Shown here piece after piece: positions 26,049 to 37,983 of a stretch of DNA of 64,000 nucleotides. The position numbers and the translations under genes were made by a program. Source of the DNA: Pelagerythrobacter aerophilus (GTDB lineage: Bacteria > Pseudomonadota > Alphaproteobacteria > Sphingomonadales > Sphingomonadaceae). The notes beneath the pieces were generated by a model. It was given only the letters and a program-made list of their open reading frames with translations, had not been told where the DNA came from and did not search any database. Location of the stretch: positions 1 to 64,000 of the forward strand of contig NZ_QXFK01000004.1 of assembly GCF_003581645.1 (NCBI RefSeq), read 5' to 3'. The first letter of the stretch is position 1; each line of letters starts with the position of its first letter.

Positions 26049-26234
26049 CGTTCGTCTCCGCTAGTTGGCTGGTTCGCCCCCTCACCATCCGGCGCGGGGC
26101 GCCGGGAGGCGCGGAGCAGGACGTGGAAAACGCCACGTCTACCTGGCCAATGGATGGCCAGCGATAACGTTGCATCGACCGCCGCAGACAGGCCACGGCT
26201 TGGCTCGGGAGCGCGCCGGTTCACCCTTCAACGG

Positions 26235-26316
26235 GTCATCACCCCAGCGAAAGCTGGGGTCGCGTGCAGCCAGATCGTACGGTGCGGAGAGCGATCCCAG
26301 CTTTCGCTGGGATGAC
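26235..26316. repeat. Dispersed double-hairpin repeat, copy A
   Basis: An 82-bp element bounded by gtcatc and gatgac. Near each end is a small hairpin, ccccagc-gaaa-gctgggg on the left and cccagc-tttc-gctggg on the right, and the two halves are inverted copies. It lies in the 310-bp gap before the ligA 3' end. The remaining gap (26049-26234, 26317-26358) shows no gene. Related copies are at 32470, 48297 and, by design, 61332. Confidence 0.85.
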
Positions 26317-26358
26317 GCGAGATCCACCGAGATGACGCGAGCGCGGGCGGCGGCGCCC

Positions 26359-28939
<2,581 letters not shown>

Positions 28940-28943
<4 letters not shown>

Positions 28944-29827
28944 CGTGCGGCCCTTCCGCCGCGCAGCACCCTCAGCATCGCGGGCTCGTTGGCGGTGTAG
29001 GTTTCGGAGCCGGGTGTGAGGATCGCGAAGTGGCTGGCGCCGGGGTTCTCGCGAACCTCCAGCCGCGCGCCGCCCGCGCGGATCGCGGCCTGCGCGGCGG
29101 TCGGCGGGGGCGGGAGGACGGCCTGGACGAACAGCAGCTCCTCGAGCCGCGGGGCATAGCTGGCAGGAGCGATGGCGGCGTAGCGGGCGGGCACGCGCGC
29201 CGGGTCGCCGCCCATGAACGGATCGACGGAGGAGAATTCGCACAAGACGTCGAACGCCTCGCGCTCCGCCCCGACATCGGCGGGGCCGTCGAGGACGATC
29301 GCGGCGCGCACCGCGAGCGGCGCGCGCGCGCCGAGAGGGCCGCCTTCCCCTTGCGCCGTCGCCAGCCATTGCGCCGGCAGAGCGCCCGCCGAGTGGCCGA
29401 CGAGCGTCACCCGCGCGCGGTCGATCGGATGCGCTGTCGCCGCCCGGTCGATCAGCGCGGCCGAGGCTTGCCAGTCCTCGAAGCTCCCCGGCCAGCCGCC
29501 CCCGTCACCGACCTCGCGGTAATCGACGTTGAGCGTGGCGATCCCCTGCCCCTGCCAGCGCGTCGCGAGCGGCGCCATATAGGCCTGGTTGGCCACGCCG
29601 GTCTTCCAGCACCCGCCATGAAAGATCACCGCAAGCGGAAACGGCCCATCCCCCTCCGGCAACCGCAGCTCCGCGAACCCGCGCGGATGATCCGCATAGC
29701 GCAGCACCGCATCCGGCTCCAACGGCGCGAGATGCGCATCGGTGCCGAACATGTCGCCGCTGGCGGTCTCGGCCGAGGACGAGCCCGCGGCCATCAGCAA
29801 GGCGATCCCGAGCGCGGCATGCCTCAC
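28940..29827 (-). CDS. Exported alpha/beta hydrolase (esterase-like)
   Basis: A 295-aa BD-FAE/carboxylesterase-type hydrolase with a signal peptide (RHAALGIALLMAAGSSSAE). The oxyanion motif is FHGGCWKTG, the nucleophile elbow GHSAG (TLVGHSAGALPAQW), and the late histidine GASHFAILTP. The start is GTG at 29827, overlapping the recN stop (GTGA) with GGAGGGG just upstream; this, not the long frame antisense to recN, is the gene. It is probably a periplasmic esterase of unknown substrate, co-translated with recN and the next gene. Confidence 0.82.
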
Positions 29828-31488
29828 ACCCCCTCCAGCAGCCGATCCGCCTGCGCGCGGGCCTCGGGCGTCACTTCGGCGCCCGAGAGCATGCGGGCGA
29901 TTTCCTCCTGCCGGCCGCTCTCGTCGAGCAGCTGGACGGAGGTCTTCGTGACAGTGCCCTCGCTCGATTTCGCGATCAGGTAATGCACCCGCCCGCGCGC
30001 GGCGACTTGCGGGCTGTGCGTCACCGCGAGCAATTGCCCGCCTTCCGCCAGCCGCGCGAGGCGTTCGCCGATCGCGCTCGCGACCGCACCGCCCACGCCG
30101 CGATCGATCTCGTCGAAGATCACCGTCGCCGCGCCGCCCTGCTCGGCCAGCGCGACCTTGAGCGCGAGGATGAAGCGCGACAGCTCGCCGCCGCTGGCGA
30201 TCTTGGCGAGCGGGGCGAAGTCCGCGCCCGGGTTGGTCGCGATCAGGAATTCGACGCTGTCCAGCCCGTGCGGGCCCCAGCGCTCCTCGGGCAGTTCGCC
30301 GACCGCCGTACGGAACCGCGCCGCGTCGAGCTTGAGCGGCGCCAGCTCCGCCGCCACCGCCTCGTCGAGCTTCGCCGCCGCCGCGAGGCGCGCCTCGTGC
30401 AGGGCGCCCGCGCGCGCGCGGTAGCGTTCGCCCGCCTCGCGCGCCGCCGCTTCGAGCGCGTCGAGTTCCGCCTCTCCGCCCTCGATCGCGTCGAGCGCGG
30501 CGCGGAACGCGCGCATCTTGTCGGGCAGCTCGTCGACCTCGCAGCGATGCTTGCGAGCCAGCGCGCGCAAGTCGAACAGGCGGGTCTCGGCGGCTTCCAG
30601 TGCCGCCGGATCGTGCACCAGCGCCTCCGCGGCCGCCTGAAGCTTCTCCTCGGCCTCGCCCGCCTCGATCACCGCGCGGTCGAGCGCCGTGAGCGCTTCG
30701 GCCAGAAGCGGGTGCTCGGGCGCGATCCGGTCGAGCCGCCGCGCCGCCACCCGGAGCGAGGCGAGCGGCGAGTCCGATCCGTCCCACACATGGCGCAGCT
30801 CCTCGAGATCGCCCGAGAGCCGCTCGCCTTTCTGCATGGCCGCGCGCGCTTCGGCCAGCCGCGCCTCCTCACCGGCTTGCGGCTCGAGCGCGGTGAGTTC
30901 CGCGAGATGCGCCAGCAGCAAGTCCTGATCGGCCTTCGCCTGCTCGATCTCCGCGCGTGCGCCCTCCAGCTGCTCTTCCGCCGCGCGCCAGACATCCCAC
31001 GCGCTCGCGACACCGGCGGTATCGGCCCCGGCATAGCGGTCGAGCAGCGCCCGGTGTCCGCGCGGATTGACGAGGCCGCGATCGTCGTGCTGCCCGTGCA
31101 GCTCGACCAGCGCCGGCGCGAGCGCGCGCAGCAGCGCCACGCTGACCGGCTGGTCGTTGACGAAGGCCTTGCTCCCGCCGTCGGCGCGCACCTGGCGGCG
31201 GATCATCAGCGGCTCGCCCGGCTCCACCGCGATCTCCGCGTCGCCGAGAGCTTCGGCAATCGCATCGGGCAGCCGCGCGAACTCGAAGCTCGCGGTCACG
31301 CTCGCACGGTCCTCGCCGGCGCGCACCAGCATGGTCTCCGCCCGGTTGCCGAGCACCAGCCCCAGCGCGTCGAGCAGGATCGACTTGCCTGCCCCCGTCT
31401 CGCCCGTGAGCACGCCGAGGCCGCGCCCGAAATCGAGATCGAGCGCTTCGATCAGCACGACGTTGCGGATGGACAGGCGGGTCAGCAT
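29824..31488 (-). CDS. recN: DNA repair protein RecN
   Basis: A 554-aa SMC-like ATPase of normal length. Walker A is GETGAGKS at 29-36; a long coiled coil spans about 150-370 (rich in Ala, Glu and Arg) and is split by a short hinge. The signature and Walker B region is SGGELSRFILALK ... TVIFDEIDRGVGGAVASAIG, with the switch VTHSPQVAARG. RecN tethers broken ends for recombination. In alphaproteobacteria bamD-recN-ligA commonly sit together, and here two extra genes lie between recN and ligA. Confidence 0.95.
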   Translation of the reverse strand: MLTRLSIRNVVLIEALDLDFGRGLGVLTGETGAGKSILLDALGLVLGNRAETMLVRAGEDRASVTASFEFARLPDAIAEALGDAEIAVEPGEPLMIRRQVRADGGSKAFVNDQPVSVALLRALAPALVELHGQHDDRGLVNPRGHRALLDRYAGADTAGVASAWDVWRAAEEQLEGARAEIEQAKADQDLLLAHLAELTALEPQAGEEARLAEARAAMQKGERLSGDLEELRHVWDGSDSPLASLRVAARRLDRIAPEHPLLAEALTALDRAVIEAGEAEEKLQAAAEALVHDPAALEAAETRLFDLRALARKHRCEVDELPDKMRAFRAALDAIEGGEAELDALEAAAREAGERYRARAGALHEARLAAAAKLDEAVAAELAPLKLDAARFRTAVGELPEERWGPHGLDSVEFLIATNPGADFAPLAKIASGGELSRFILALKVALAEQGGAATVIFDEIDRGVGGAVASAIGERLARLAEGGQLLAVTHSPQVAARGRVHYLIAKSSEGTVTKTSVQLLDESGRQEEIARMLSGAEVTPEARAQADRLLEGV

Positions 31489-31559
31489 GACTGGCCCGAT
31501 TCTCTAGCCGGAATGAGAATGCGCGTCACCAACCGGCGCGCGCTTGCGAACAGGCGCGA

Positions 31560-32366
31560 TCAGCTCGCGGTGACGCCGGCCGCGTGATCCTGCACCAGCT
31601 CGTAAGCCTTCTCGTACCATTCCGTGCCGGGATAGTTGGCCCCGAGGACGGCAGCGTACTTCACCGCTTCCTGTGGAATGCCCAGGGCCAGGCTGGTTTC
31701 GGTGAGGCGATAGAGCGCCTCGGGCGCGTGGCTGGTGGACTGGAAGTTGTCGACCACGTTCTGGAACCGGATCTGCGCCGCAAGCCACTTGCCGCTGCGC
31801 TCGTAGAAGCGCCCGATCTCCATCTCCTTGCCGGCGAGGTGATCGTTGACAAGGTCGAGCTTCAGCCGCGCGTCGGACGCGTATTCGGTCTGCGGGAAAC
31901 GCCGCGCCACTTCGTTCAGCGCGGTGCGCGCCTGCTCGGTGATCGCCTGGTCGCGGTGCACGTCGCTGATCTGCTCGTAGTAGCTGAGCGCAATCAGGTA
32001 GTAGGCGTACGGCGCATCCTTGTTGCCCGGGTGAATCGAAAGGAAGCGCTGCGCGCTCTGGATCGCCTGGTTGTAATCCTTCGCCACGTAATAGCTGAAC
32101 GCGCTCATCAACTGCGCGCGGCGGGCCCAGGGCGAATAGGGATGCTGGCGCTCGACTTCGTCGAACAGCGCGGCGGCAAGCTTGGCATTGCCGTTGTCGA
32201 GCCGCCGCTTCGCTTCCGCGTAGAGCGACTCCACGTCGCGCGCGACATAGGCGAGCGAATCCTTGGGTCCGCCGCCACCGCCGGCACAACCTGCGGTGAA
32301 GACAGTGGCCGCGCAGGCAGTGGCGGCGAGAGCGAGCTTGAGCGGCGAACGCGGACGTGTGGTCAT
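31560..32366 (-). CDS. bamD: Outer membrane assembly lipoprotein BamD
   Basis: A 268-aa lipoprotein. The lipobox FTAGC puts the lipidated residue at C27. TPR-like repeats follow (about 40-230: SLYAEAKRRLDNGNAKLAAA, HPYSPWARRAQLMSAFSYY, KDYNQAIQSAQRFLSIHPG). It is part of the BAM complex that folds beta-barrel proteins, such as the TonB receptor in this window, into the outer membrane. It is 71 nt upstream of recN, possibly one transcript. Confidence 0.94.
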   Translation of the reverse strand: MTTRPRSPLKLALAATACAATVFTAGCAGGGGGPKDSLAYVARDVESLYAEAKRRLDNGNAKLAAALFDEVERQHPYSPWARRAQLMSAFSYYVAKDYNQAIQSAQRFLSIHPGNKDAPYAYYLIALSYYEQISDVHRDQAITEQARTALNEVARRFPQTEYASDARLKLDLVNDHLAGKEMEIGRFYERSGKWLAAQIRFQNVVDNFQSTSHAPEALYRLTETSLALGIPQEAVKYAAVLGANYPGTEWYEKAYELVQDHAAGVTAS

Positions 32367-32469
32367 GGCAGCGGCCTATACCGCCGCACTCGCTGAACGC
32401 AAAGTGAAGTTGGCGAGAGAGCGGGCGGCCATCGGGTCATCGGCCATCCCCTGTCGCGTCATCATGAAC

Positions 32470-32548
32470 GTCATCCCAGCAAAAGCCGGGATCGCTCTCC
32501 ACCAGGCGGGACTTCGCTGCACCCGATCCCGGCTTTCGCTGGAATGAC
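32470..32548. repeat. Dispersed double-hairpin repeat, copy B
   Basis: A 79-bp element bounded by gtcat and atgac, with cccagcaaaagccggg near the left end and cccggctttcgctgg near the right. It is the same design as copy A with about 40 bp of unrelated sequence between the half-sites. It lies between the bamD start and the proB stop, so on the minus strand it follows proB at 24 nt and could end that transcript. Confidence 0.82.
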
Positions 32549-32571
32549 GGGGAGCTACTTACCCGCCCGCC

Positions 32572-33738
32572 TCACGGCGTCGCGGTCATCCCCTCGGGCG
32601 CGTCCCACAGCAGGTGCCGGTTATCGAGCATCACGAGATTGTTGGCGCGGATGATCTCGCCCTTGGTCTGGTAGCCCAGCAGTTGCTCGGGCGGGGTCTC
32701 GGGATTGACCAGCATCACCCGGATCTCCTCCGAGGTGAAGTCGCTGAGTCCGCGCGCGCGCTCCACACCATCGGTGTCGTAGAGGTGCAGCACGTCGCCG
32801 CGGGTGAAGTCGCCGTCCATCGCCTGGATGTCTTCGCGATGGATCGACCGCTTGTTCTGCACCAGCTCGTCGGCAAGTTCCTTCGCGACCTCGATGCTGC
32901 CCGCCATCTGCAGGCGGTTCGCGATCCAGCCGTCCTTGCCCGACATCGGGTTGGGATTGGGCAGGCAGCGGGTGCAGCGACGCTCGCCGTTCAGCACGGC
33001 GGACAGCGGGCGTTCGTATTCGCCGTTGGCGATATAGGTCATGCAGCCCGCTTCCTGGGCCATGTTCGCGGCCTTGAGCTTGGTCGTCATGCCGCCGGTG
33101 CCGAGCGTGCTCTTGCCGGTAGTGGCGGCCATGTATTCGCCCACGTCGTGGACTTCCTCGACCAGCTGGGCGCCGGGTTCGTCGGGGTTGCGATCGTAGA
33201 GGCCGTCGACGCAGGTCAGGATGATGAAGTCCTTTGCGCCCACCATCTGCGCCACTTTGGCCGCCAGCCGGTCGTTGTCGCCGACGCGGATCTCCTCGGT
33301 GGTGATGGAATCGTTCTCGTTGACGATCGGCACCACGCCCGCTTCCAGCAGCCGGTGCACGGTGTTGCGGGTGTTGAGGAACCGGCGGTGATGCTCGAAG
33401 TCGCCCAGAGTCAGCAGGACCTGCGCGATCTCGAACCCGTATTCGTGGCCGACCTGCTTGTAGGCGTTGAGCAGCAGAGGCATGCCGCAGGCGGCGGCCG
33501 CCTGCTTGTCGCTGACGCCGGCGGTCGCGGGCGTCTCGCCGACGATCTTGAGGCCCAGCGCGACCGCGCCGGAGGAGCAGAGGATCACGTTGTAGCCTTC
33601 GTTGCGAAGCCGGGTCACATCCTCCAGAAGCCGTTGAATGAAGCTGAAGCGGGGGGTGAGCAGGTCCGAATTCGCGAGCAGAGCGGAACCAATCTTGATG
33701 ACGATGTTTCGATTCTCGGCCACGACGATAAAATCCAT
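32572..33738 (-). CDS. proB: Glutamate 5-kinase
   Basis: A 388-aa enzyme with an amino-acid kinase domain (IVIKIGSALLANSD, LCSSGAVALG, PIVNENDSITTEE, FGDNDRLAAKVA-like VGDNDRLAAKVAQMVGA, GTGGMTTKLKAA) and a C-terminal PUA domain (about 290-360). It phosphorylates glutamate, the first step of proline synthesis. The start is uncertain: ATG 33738 gives a normal N-terminus but its AAGGA touches the ATG; ATG 33774 adds 12 residues and overlaps a dyad. It is divergent from proC. Confidence 0.92.
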   Translation of the reverse strand: MDFIVVAENRNIVIKIGSALLANSDLLTPRFSFIQRLLEDVTRLRNEGYNVILCSSGAVALGLKIVGETPATAGVSDKQAAAACGMPLLLNAYKQVGHEYGFEIAQVLLTLGDFEHHRRFLNTRNTVHRLLEAGVVPIVNENDSITTEEIRVGDNDRLAAKVAQMVGAKDFIILTCVDGLYDRNPDEPGAQLVEEVHDVGEYMAATTGKSTLGTGGMTTKLKAANMAQEAGCMTYIANGEYERPLSAVLNGERRCTRCLPNPNPMSGKDGWIANRLQMAGSIEVAKELADELVQNKRSIHREDIQAMDGDFTRGDVLHLYDTDGVERARGLSDFTSEEIRVMLVNPETPPEQLLGYQTKGEIIRANNLVMLDNRHLLWDAPEGMTATP

Positions 33739-33773
33739 TCCTTGAAAAATTCCGGTCGGTACGTAGATAGCCA

Positions 33774-33788
33774 TTGTGCAATGCACAA
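33774..33788. promoter_or_regulatory. Dyad operator candidate between proB and proC
   Basis: ttgtgc-aat-gcacaa is a 6-bp inverted repeat in the 164-bp AT-richer region between the divergent proB and proC starts, 36 nt upstream of the preferred proB ATG. Position suits a repressor site for both units. No family match is claimed. Confidence 0.35.
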
Positions 33789-33902
33789 CCGGGAACACGG
33801 AAAAAGTTCACTTGCGGCGCGGCATACGATTCTTGCGATCGAATTTGTCACGAACCGCTGCGACATTCCATCGAACTAGTCTTTTATAGTGAGGGGCGAC
33901 AC

Positions 33903-34691
33903 TTGAACTTCAATAACATACTCATGATCGGCTGTGGCAAGATGGGTGGTGCACTTCTCAATCACTGGATGAGCGGTGGCGAGAACTTTACCATCGTCGA
34001 TCCAGCACTCGAGTCCGCGCCCTCGCCCGCCCGGCTCGTCTCCGATCTCAACTCTCTCGGCCAGGAAAAGTTCGATGTCGTGATCGTCGCGATCAAGCCG
34101 CAGATGATCGACGATGTGCTCCCCGATTATGCCAGCCGGCTGGCCGATGGCGGCTACGTGCTGTCGATCGCCGCCGGCAGCGCGGCGCAGCGGATCGCCC
34201 GCGCGATGGCCGGGGCGCCGGTCGTGCGCGTCATGCCCAACCTGCCGGCAGCGGTCGGCCAGGGCGTCAGCGGGCTCTACGCCGACCCGGAGGCGAACGC
34301 CGACCAGCGCGCCCATGCGGCCGCGATGATGGAGCGCGCAGGCACCGTGGTGACCGTCGACGACGAGGACCGGCTCGACCGAGTAACCGCCGTCGCCGGT
34401 TCCGGCCCCGGCTACGTGTTCGAGATCGCCCGCGCCTATATTGCCGCCGCGCAGGAGCAGGGCTTCAGCGCGGAGGACGCGCGCGCCATGGTGCTGGGCA
34501 CGATGGCCGGCGCGCTCGCGATGGCGATGGAGGACGGCGCGCCCGACCTCGAAACGCTGCGCAATTCGGTGACCAGCAAGGGGGGCACGACCGCCGCCGG
34601 CCTGTCCGCGCTCAATGGCGACGAGACGCTTTCCGGCCTGATGCGTGCTACATTGCAGGCAGCTTACGACCGGGCGGTCGAGTTGCGCTGA
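33903..34691 (+). CDS. proC: Pyrroline-5-carboxylate reductase
   Basis: A 262-aa enzyme of normal length that makes proline from pyrroline-5-carboxylate using NAD(P)H. Seen are the Rossmann motif [46 protein letters not shown], and the C-terminal dimer helices with [15 protein letters not shown]. The likely start is TTG at 33903: GAGGGG lies 6-11 nt upstream, and the longer upstream frame runs through the divergent promoter region. proA follows 46 nt later on the same strand. Confidence 0.93.
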   Translation: MNFNNILMIGCGKMGGALLNHWMSGGENFTIVDPALESAPSPARLVSDLNSLGQEKFDVVIVAIKPQMIDDVLPDYASRLADGGYVLSIAAGSAAQRIARAMAGAPVVRVMPNLPAAVGQGVSGLYADPEANADQRAHAAAMMERAGTVVTVDDEDRLDRVTAVAGSGPGYVFEIARAYIAAAQEQGFSAEDARAMVLGTMAGALAMAMEDGAPDLETLRNSVTSKGGTTAAGLSALNGDETLSGLMRATLQAAYDRAVELR

Positions 34692-34737
34692 TACGCAGCG
34701 CGCTCCCGCCCATGACCCGAACGACACGAGGATTTCG

Positions 34738-36003
34738 ATGAACGACCAGACACTCGACCCGCAGATCCACATCCACGAACTCGGCCGCCGCGCGCGCGAG
34801 GCTGCACGCGGGCTCCTGTCCGCCAGCACCGAGGCGAAGAACACGGCGCTGCGCGAGGCGGCGAAGGCGCTCCGCAGCGGCACGCCCGCGCTGCTCGAGG
34901 CGAACGCGGCCGACGTCGCGAGTGTCGAGGGCAAGAAACCCGACAGCTTCGTCGACCGCCTGCGCCTGACCGAGGACCGCATCGAGGGCATGGCCAAGGC
35001 GCTCGAGGAAATCGCCGAGCTGCCCGACCCGGTCGGCCGCCAGCTCGCGACGTTCGAGCGGCCCAACGGCCTCAAGATCGAGCGGGTCGCCGTCCCCATC
35101 GGGGTGATCGGCATGATCTACGAATCCCGGCCCAACGTCGGCGCCGACGCTTCGGCACTGTGCCTCAAGTCGGGCAACGCGATCATCCTGCGCGGCGGTT
35201 CGGAAAGCCGCAACTCGACCCGCGAGATCGTCGCCGCGATGCGCGCCGGGCTCAAGGCCGCCGGCCTGCCGGAAGACGCGGTCCAGACCGTCCAGACCAC
35301 CGACCGCGAGGCCGTCGCCGAGCTGCTGCGCGCGGTCGACTACGTCGATCTCGTCATCCCCCGCGGCGGGCGCGGGCTGGTCGAGCTGGTGCGCGACCAG
35401 GCCAAGGTCCCCACCCTCCTCCACCTCGACGGCAACTGCCACAGCTACGTCCACGCGGCGGCCGACATCGACGAGGCGGTGCAGGTCATCCGCAACGCCA
35501 AGCTTCGCCGCACCGGCATCTGCGGGGCGACCGAGAGCATCGTCATCGACCGCGCGGTGGCGGGCGAAGTCGTCCCCAAGCTGGCCGACGCGATGGCCGC
35601 CGACTGCGAGTTGCGCGGCGACGCCGAGGCGGTCGCGCTCGATGACCGGATCAAGCCCGCGACCGAGGAAGACTGGGACACCGAGTATCTCGACCCCATC
35701 GCCAGCGTGAAGATCGTCGACGGCCTCGACGAAGGCATCGCCTGGGTCGACGAACACTCCAGCCACCACACCGACGCCATCCTGACCGAGGACGCCGACG
35801 CCGCCCGCCGCTTCCTGACCGCGATCGACAGCGCGGTGGTGATGCACAACGCCTCCACCCAGTTCTCCGACGGCGGCGAGTTCGGCATGGGCGCGGAAAT
35901 CGGCATCGCCACCGGCAAGATGCACGCCCGCGGCCCGGTGGGGCTCGAGCAGCTGTGCAGCTTCAAGTACCTGGTGCACGGGGACGGGCAAACCAGGGAT
36001 TAG
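34738..36003 (+). CDS. proA: Gamma-glutamyl phosphate reductase
   Basis: A 421-aa aldehyde-dehydrogenase-fold enzyme that reduces gamma-glutamyl phosphate to the semialdehyde, the step between ProB and ProC. Seen are [45 protein letters not shown], and the catalytic [11 protein letters not shown] with C262. The start has GAGG about 8 nt upstream. Together with proC it forms one unit divergent from proB, so the full glutamate-to-proline route is encoded within 3.5 kb. Confidence 0.95.
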   Translation: MNDQTLDPQIHIHELGRRAREAARGLLSASTEAKNTALREAAKALRSGTPALLEANAADVASVEGKKPDSFVDRLRLTEDRIEGMAKALEEIAELPDPVGRQLATFERPNGLKIERVAVPIGVIGMIYESRPNVGADASALCLKSGNAIILRGGSESRNSTREIVAAMRAGLKAAGLPEDAVQTVQTTDREAVAELLRAVDYVDLVIPRGGRGLVELVRDQAKVPTLLHLDGNCHSYVHAAADIDEAVQVIRNAKLRRTGICGATESIVIDRAVAGEVVPKLADAMAADCELRGDAEAVALDDRIKPATEEDWDTEYLDPIASVKIVDGLDEGIAWVDEHSSHHTDAILTEDADAARRFLTAIDSAVVMHNASTQFSDGGEFGMGAEIGIATGKMHARGPVGLEQLCSFKYLVHGDGQTRD

Positions 36004-36010
36004 TTTGTTT

Positions 36011-36237
36011 GCCTCAAGCGCCGGCGGCCGCATCCGCGGCCTTGGCTATCCTCGGGCCTGACGGCCCTGCGGGCGCGCGGTCGCGCTTGCGGTCGGCTGG
36101 TCGCCGACCGGGGCTTTCCCGGCCATGGCTGTCGAGAGCTGGTCCGGTCCGCGACCAGCGGACCGCAAGGCCGACCGGCCGCCGCGCCTACTGGCGCGGA
36201 AGCCAAGGGCCCGGATGGGCCCGCCGGCGCTTGAGGC
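36011..36237. repeat. 227-bp near-palindrome after proA
   Basis: The ends, gcctcaagcgccggcgg (36011-36027) and ccgccggcgcttgaggc (36221-36237), are a perfect 17-bp inverted repeat. The match continues imperfectly inward: catccg-g-ccttggct pairs across 36031-36048, and cttgcggtc-gctggtcgc-gaccgg pairs again nearer the centre at about 36124. The whole gap after proA (36004-36338) is essentially this structure and holds no gene. Transcribed, it would fold into one long hairpin; it could be a terminator, a mobile miniature element or a structured RNA. Confidence 0.8.
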
Positions 36238-36338
36238 CAAAACAAAAAACTCCGCGCGAACATACAAACCCGCGCCCGAAGTCCAGAACCTCAAAAATCC
36301 ATTTTCCTACATCGCGATTTTTTGCTCCACACTCGAAA

Positions 36339-37256
36339 ATGACCCGCAAAGCAGACAATCGCGAGGCCCGCCTGCCCCTCCCCGCAGGCGAACTGCCAGC
36401 CTTCACCCCCGTCCCCCGCGACCGCCCACGCCACGACGGCTGGACCGAGCAGCGCCAGCGCGCCTTCATCGAGGCGCTGGCCGACACCGGCAGCGTCGAG
36501 GCCGCCTGCCGCGCCGTCAACATGAGCCAGCCCGGCGCCTACGAGCTGCGCCGCCAGCCGGGCGCGGAGAGCTTCCGCGAGGCGTGGGAGGCCGCGCTCC
36601 AGCTCGGCGTCCAGCGGATCGAGGACGTGGCGATGGAGCGCGCGCTCAACGGCGTCGAGGTGCCCGTCTACTCCTACGGCAAGCTCGTCGGCAGCCGCCG
36701 CACCTACAACGACCGGCTGCTCATGTTCATGCTCCGCAACCGCGCGCCCGAGCGCTTCACCGAAGGCAAGGCGAAAGGCCTCGGCGCGATCGGCAGGATG
36801 GAACTCGAGCGCCTGAAGAAGCAGTGGCGCAAGGAATGGGAGGAGGAGAAGAAGCGCGAAGCCTCCTACGAGCACGAGGACGAGGTGCTCGCCAGCATCG
36901 ACCGCAAGCTGGGCAAGATGCGCGAACGCTTCCTCCTCTACATGAGCCCCCGCACCCGCGCCCTCCACGACGCCTACGAAGCCGCCCGGCGGGAGGACGA
37001 GGCCAACGGCTACGACCCCTACCAGGACCCGGAACACCCGGTCTCCCAGGCCTATCAGGACCGCGAGCGCGCCAAAGCGGCCCTCCCCGAGCTACCCCCG
37101 CCGGAGGGCCCCTGTCCCACGGCGGCGAACGACCGCGAGGCGCCGGAGAAGGAACCGGCGGAGGACGACGACGCCCCCGCGAAAGAAACGAACGAGCCCC
37201 CACCCGCCGAACCCACCGGCCCGCGCATCAGGTCGCTGAAGGATGATGGCTGGTGA
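36339..37256 (+). CDS. HTH protein resembling a phage terminase small subunit
   Basis: A 305-aa protein with an N-terminal HTH-like segment (about 25-70: WTEQRQRAFIEALADTGSVE, AACRAVNMSQPGAYELRRQP) of the kind found in terminase small subunits and in many sphingomonad hypothetical proteins. A charged coiled-coil-like stretch follows (KKQWRKEWEEEKKREASYEHE) and then a proline/glutamate-rich, probably disordered tail. No large terminase or phage gene is near. The start has no clear ribosome site. The function is unknown; DNA binding is an inference. Confidence 0.65.
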   Translation: MTRKADNREARLPLPAGELPAFTPVPRDRPRHDGWTEQRQRAFIEALADTGSVEAACRAVNMSQPGAYELRRQPGAESFREAWEAALQLGVQRIEDVAMERALNGVEVPVYSYGKLVGSRRTYNDRLLMFMLRNRAPERFTEGKAKGLGAIGRMELERLKKQWRKEWEEEKKREASYEHEDEVLASIDRKLGKMRERFLLYMSPRTRALHDAYEAARREDEANGYDPYQDPEHPVSQAYQDRERAKAALPELPPPEGPCPTAANDREAPEKEPAEDDDAPAKETNEPPPAEPTGPRIRSLKDDGW

Positions 37257-37319
37257 CCTCCTCCCCTCCCGCGGGAGGTGGGTCTGTTCTCCCACAGCAC
37301 TGGAAGCCAGGAGGAGGTC
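37255..37319. repeat. Nested palindrome after the HTH gene
   Basis: The outer arms gacctcctcc (37255-37264) and ggaggaggtc (37310-37319) enclose the perfect palindrome cctcccgcgggagg (37265-37278) and ccgg-rich sequence. The design recalls the hairpin after ettA. It starts at the stop of the HTH gene and ends 20 nt before the antitoxin pseudogene. Confidence 0.6.
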
Positions 37320-37339
37320 CGGTCCGCGGGAGACCAACC

Positions 37340-37626
37340 ATGAGCGTATTCGAAAGCATCCGGCAGGGGCTGGCCGAAGCCATCGACTTCGCCGAAGGCA
37401 AACCGACTGGCGCGCGCGTTCATCAGGTCGAGGTGCCTAAAGTCAACGTCGCCGCGATCCGTGCCAGCACCGGTCTGTGCAAGCCGCCTTCGCCTACAAC
37501 ATCGGCGTCGCCAAGGGTACGTTGCTCAATTGGGAACACGGTTGGCGGCAACCGACCGGACCGGCGCGGGTTCTTCTGGTAAGGGTCGTCAATCGGCCGT
37601 CGCTGGTGGGGGAGTTGCTGAGTTAA
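37340..37626 (+). pseudogene. Frameshifted HigA/NadS-type antitoxin
   Basis: The first frame reads MSVFESIRQGLAEAIDFAEG and runs to VNVAAIRASTGL, then loses sense at about 37478. Moving to the +1 frame restores QAAFAYNIGVAKGTLLNWEH and QPTGPARVLL up to TAA at 37626. This is the HTH of HigA-2/NadS antitoxins. Inserting one base in ctgtgcaa (ctgtcgcaa expected) would repair it, so a single-base deletion explains the break. No toxin gene is next to it. An intact start without a functional HTH makes it a recent pseudogene, barring a sequencing error. Confidence 0.8.
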
Positions 37627-37749
37627 ATATTCTGTCCTGGTAATTCCAGCACCACTGCCGCCGACTACCTGCGCCGTCAGCCGGTGGGCGGAGCGCTTCC
37701 GCAAGGCATGAACCCCGCGGTCGATCATTGCTTAATGCCCGGAGGAATA

Positions 37750-37782
37750 AGGGGGCCCGGCGACCGCCAAGCCCCCTGTTTT
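37750..37782. terminator. Bidirectional terminator-like hairpin
   Basis: The stem gggggc (37751-37756)/gccccc (37771-37776) with a 14-nt loop is followed by tgtttt on the plus strand and, read on the minus strand, by ttattc. It lies 10-42 nt beyond the stop of the 49-aa minus-strand gene and about 125 nt after the antitoxin pseudogene. The rest of 37627-37791 shows nothing I can name. Confidence 0.6.
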
Positions 37783-37791
37783 AGCTGTGAG

Positions 37792-37941
37792 CTACGCGAG
37801 CCGGACACATTCGGCGCAGCGCGGCTTACCTCCGGTACCATCGCGACGGTTTTCCCGTTCGATGTTGTTTCCGGTGTTGCAGTTAGTATTGTCGTGGTGG
37901 ACACTCTGTTTGATCGAGTGCCACGGACTCACCTTGGCCAT
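37792..37941 (-). CDS. 49-aa cysteine/histidine small protein
   Basis: A tiny protein beginning MAKVSPWHSIKQSVHHDNTN and containing TGNNIERENRRDGTGGKPRC then AECVRLA. Very similar small proteins are frequent in alphaproteobacteria; I know no function. Two histidines plus three cysteines (C-x-T...CAEC) could form a small zinc site. GGAGG lies about 6 nt upstream of the ATG at 37941, a strong ribosome site that supports translation. Upstream on the same strand is a chain of hairpins (see the next feature). Confidence 0.75.
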   Translation of the reverse strand: MAKVSPWHSIKQSVHHDNTNCNTGNNIERENRRDGTGGKPRCAECVRLA

Positions 37942-37983
37942 TTTCAGCCTCCGTTTTGACTTGGAGAAGTTTGAAGCGTAGAT

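Noticed and set aside
37630-37749. Possible transposase remnant after the antitoxin pseudogene
   Set aside because: A short stretch can be read as ADYLRRQPVGGALPQG, but it is too short to assign to any family.
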